DNA of 16,897 nt from DATIXD01 sp035518875 (lineage in GTDB: Bacteria; Pseudomonadota; Gammaproteobacteria; Methylococcales; Methylococcaceae): assembly GCA_035518875.1 (NCBI GenBank), contig DATIXD010000192.1, positions 1 to 16,897 on the forward strand, in the 5' to 3' direction. The notes under the pieces are model-generated. The model was given only the letters and a program-made list of their open reading frames with translations. It was not told the DNA's origin and ran no database searches. Positions within the stretch are counted from its first letter, which is position 1, and each line of letters begins with the position of its first letter. Shown here piece by piece: positions 15,069 to 16,897 of the stretch. A program made the translations under genes and the position numbers.

Positions 15069-16448
15069 ATGCGCAATGGTTTGGAGCCCCTCCTTATATT
15101 CGTGTTGTTCGCGTTATCCTGGTCCTTGCCAGCCAAGGAATCGACAGGCGGTGCGGTGAACGCCGCCGGTTTGGTTCTCCAGCTAGAAGTTGAAGGGCCG
15201 ATCGGCCCCGCCACCAGCGACTACCTGATGCGTTCGCTGGATAAGGCCGGCGAGCAGAAGGCCGTTCTGGTAATCCTCCGCATGGATACCCCGGGCGGAC
15301 TGGATACCGCCATGCGCGAGATCATCAAGAAAATCATCGCCTCCCCGGTGCCCGTGGTGACCTACGTCGCGCCCGGGGGTGCTCGTGCGGCCAGCGCCGG
15401 CACGTATATTCTCTATGCTAGCCACATCGCCGCGATGGCGCCCGCCACCAATCTGGGTGCCGCGACGCCGGTTCAGATCGCGGCGCCGACAGACATAGGC
15501 GGCGACAGGGAAAAGCCGAAAGATAAGGTCGGGGACAAGAAGCCGATGGAAGACCCCATGACGCAGAAGATGGTCAACGATGCGGTCGCCTATCTGCGGG
15601 GTCTGGCGAAGATGCGGGGTAGGAATGCGGAATGGGCGGAACGGGCGGTGCGCGAGGCGGCAAGCTTGCCTGCCGAGGAGGCATTGGCGCTCAGAGTGAT
15701 CGATGTCATCGCTTCGGACACCACCGACCTGCTCCGCAAGTTGAATGGTCGCGCAGTGAATGTACTCGGTCAACAAGTCAAACTGGCCCTGACGGGAGTG
15801 CACATCGACGTTCTCGGGCCGGACTGGCGCAGCCAATTGCTGGCGGTCATCGCCAACCCGAATGTCGCCTACATCTTGATGTTGATCGGGATTTACGGCC
15901 TCATTTTGGAATTTTACCATCCCGGCGCCGTCGCCCCAGGCACGATTGGCGCCATCTGCCTTCTTCTGGCCCTTTATGCCTTTCAGGTGTTGCCCGTCAA
16001 TTACTCCGGGCTGGCGCTGATCATTCTGGGTATCGGATTGATGATCGCCGAGGCGTTTGCCCCCAGCTTCGGGGTTTTGGGCCTGGGCGGGGCCTTCGCC
16101 TTCGTGATCGGCTCGGTGATCCTGATGGACACCGATGTTCCGGGGTTCGGCTTGAGTCCCGCTTTGGTGGCGGCCTTTGCGCTGACTAGCGTGGCGTTCC
16201 TTGTGTTTGTTTTGGGCATGGTCGTCAAAGCGCGGCACAGGCCCGTGGTCAGCGGTCGCGAGGGGCTCATCGGTGGGGTCGGGGTGGCTCTGGAGAATTT
16301 TGAGGTCACCGGGACGATCCGAATTCACGGCGAAATCTGGTTCGCCCGCTCCGATGCGCCCTTGCGCAAAGGCCAGCAGGCGCGCGTAATTGACATCGAC
16401 GGTTTGACGCTACTGGTCACACCGGTCGAAAAAACCACAGGGGGATGA
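15069..16448 (+). CDS. nfeD: NfeD-family membrane serine protease
   Basis: A 459-residue long-form NfeD (NfeD1b-type). It has an N-terminal signal or anchor (4-20), a ClpP-like serine protease domain (about 33-220) with nucleophile S109 (ARAASAGTY) and likely base K167 (MTQKMVND), four or five membrane segments between about 255 and 385, and a C-terminal OB-like NfeD domain (about 397-452, ending DIDGLTLLVTP). In Pyrococcus the homologue cleaves the C-terminus of its stomatin partner. Between the catalytic residues lies a charged Lys/Asp-rich insert (142-163). The start is ATG 15069; the in-frame GTG at 15054 is possible and no clear ribosome site decides. The stop is three bases before the slipin start, and the GGGGG of its end serves as that gene's ribosome site. 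Confidence 0.93.
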   Translation: MRNGLEPLLIFVLFALSWSLPAKESTGGAVNAAGLVLQLEVEGPIGPATSDYLMRSLDKAGEQKAVLVILRMDTPGGLDTAMREIIKKIIASPVPVVTYVAPGGARAASAGTYILYASHIAAMAPATNLGAATPVQIAAPTDIGGDREKPKDKVGDKKPMEDPMTQKMVNDAVAYLRGLAKMRGRNAEWAERAVREAASLPAEEALALRVIDVIASDTTDLLRKLNGRAVNVLGQQVKLALTGVHIDVLGPDWRSQLLAVIANPNVAYILMLIGIYGLILEFYHPGAVAPGTIGAICLLLALYAFQVLPVNYSGLALIILGIGLMIAEAFAPSFGVLGLGGAFAFVIGSVILMDTDVPGFGLSPALVAAFALTSVAFLVFVLGMVVKARHRPVVSGREGLIGGVGVALENFEVTGTIRIHGEIWFARSDAPLRKGQQARVIDIDGLTLLVTPVEKTTGG

Positions 16449-16451
16449 ACC

Positions 16452-16897
16452 ATGTTTGCCTATTTTTCCTATCTGATCGTCGGGTTGATTCTCGCGTTCC
16501 TGCTTAGCGCGATCAAGATCTTGCTGGAGTACGAACGTGGCGTCATTTTCATGCTGGGGCGATTTTACAAAGTCAAAGGCCCTGGGATTTTCCTCGTGAT
16601 CCCGATCATCCAACAAATGGTCAAAGTGGATTTGCGCACCATCGTCATGGATGTGCCCAGCCAGGACGTCATTTCGCGCGACAACGTGTCGGTCAAGGTG
16701 AACGCCATCGTGTTCTTTCGCGTCGTTGACCCGGCCAAGGCGATCATCCAGGTTGAGAAATACTATGACGCCACCAGCCAGAAAGCGCAGACGACTCTGC
16801 GCTCGGTGCTGGGCCAGCACGAACTGGATGAAATGCTGGCCGAGCGGGACAGGCTCAACACCGACATTCAATCCATCCTGGATGAGCAGACCGACGC
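16452..16897 (+). CDS. Slipin (stomatin-like SPFH protein), truncated by window edge
   Basis: The first 148 codons of a stomatin/prohibitin-like membrane protein run off the right edge. A membrane hairpin or anchor (about 3-24) is followed by an SPFH domain: EYERGVIFMLGRF, KGPGIFLVIPI, then VDLRTIVMDVP, VISRDNVSVKVNAIVFFRV and the start of the coiled-coil linker, DEMLAERDRLN. Such slipins form oligomers in membrane microdomains and are the partner of NfeD, which is fused in the same operon (three-base gap). Expected full length is about 250 residues. The start has GGGGG about eight bases upstream. Gene symbols such as yqfA or qmcA are not assigned because specific orthology cannot be judged. 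Confidence 0.92.
   Translation, partial: MFAYFSYLIVGLILAFLLSAIKILLEYERGVIFMLGRFYKVKGPGIFLVIPIIQQMVKVDLRTIVMDVPSQDVISRDNVSVKVNAIVFFRVVDPAKAIIQVEKYYDATSQKAQTTLRSVLGQHELDEMLAERDRLNTDIQSILDEQTD

Noticed and set aside
15183..16328. 381-codon minus-strand frame opposite nfeD
   Set aside because: Long but rich in His, Arg, Gln and Asp, as expected for the antisense of a GC-rich gene; the plus strand carries clear NfeD motifs.
8183..16448. Two Ser-Lys membrane proteases (SppA-type and NfeD) in one window as a shared system
   Set aside because: They are in separate operons about 6 kb apart and each has its usual neighbours; the co-occurrence is probably coincidental.

Overview
The window reads as ordinary chromosome of a fairly GC-rich gammaproteobacterium. 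The best evidence is the divergent rne / rluC pair, with the RNase E catalytic and zinc-link residues at the same numbers as in Escherichia coli (D303, D346, C404, C407). Several small exported proteins and a lone c-heme protein would suit a methanotroph or a related Methylococcales-like organism, but nothing here proves that genus-level placement. I saw no rRNA, tRNA, CRISPR array, insertion sequence or phage gene.

Layout. (1) 1-397: gap with one weak minus-strand small ORF. (2) 398-2092: a YddA/SbmA-type ABC exporter-like protein whose nucleotide-binding domain has lost every catalytic residue. (3) 2284-2913: a lipoprotein with a Gly-rich, His-containing tail, followed by a strong hairpin. 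(4) 3009-3218: an FmdB-type zinc-ribbon protein with a damaged first Cys pair. (5) 3399-5930 (minus): rne, preceded by a leader of about 530 nt and a well-formed minus-strand promoter that lies in the rluC upstream region. (6) 6531-9798: a tight plus-strand operon rluC, HAD phosphatase, S49 (SppA-type) protease, ADP-ribose pyrophosphatase. (7) 9891-11755 (minus): three small envelope genes (a 60-aa membrane protein, a six-cysteine periplasmic protein and a Tll0287-like one-heme protein), then a fourth exported-protein gene that is broken by frameshifts. (8) 12145-13713: zwf followed by a decayed stub of 6-phosphogluconolactonase. (9) 13980-14771: dienelactone hydrolase family protein. (10) 15069-16897: NfeD membrane protease plus slipin (SPFH), the slipin cut off by the right edge.

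How they fit together. rne and rluC handle RNA turnover and 23S rRNA pseudouridylation; their divergent layout is typical of gammaproteobacteria, and RNase E autoregulation through its leader is known in E. coli. The rluC operon adds housekeeping phosphatase, membrane-protease and nucleotide-cleaning functions. zwf provides entry into the oxidative pentose phosphate / Entner-Doudoroff routes, but its expected next-step gene (pgl) is only a stub here. NfeD and slipin are known partners in membrane quality control.

The least explained items are the pseudo-ATPase ABC protein, the 9.9-11.8 kb block of small exported proteins, with its frameshifted member that is easily missed by gene callers, and the long rne leader. 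I do not see convincing evidence for a wholly new multi-gene system; the 9.9-11.8 kb block is the best candidate.
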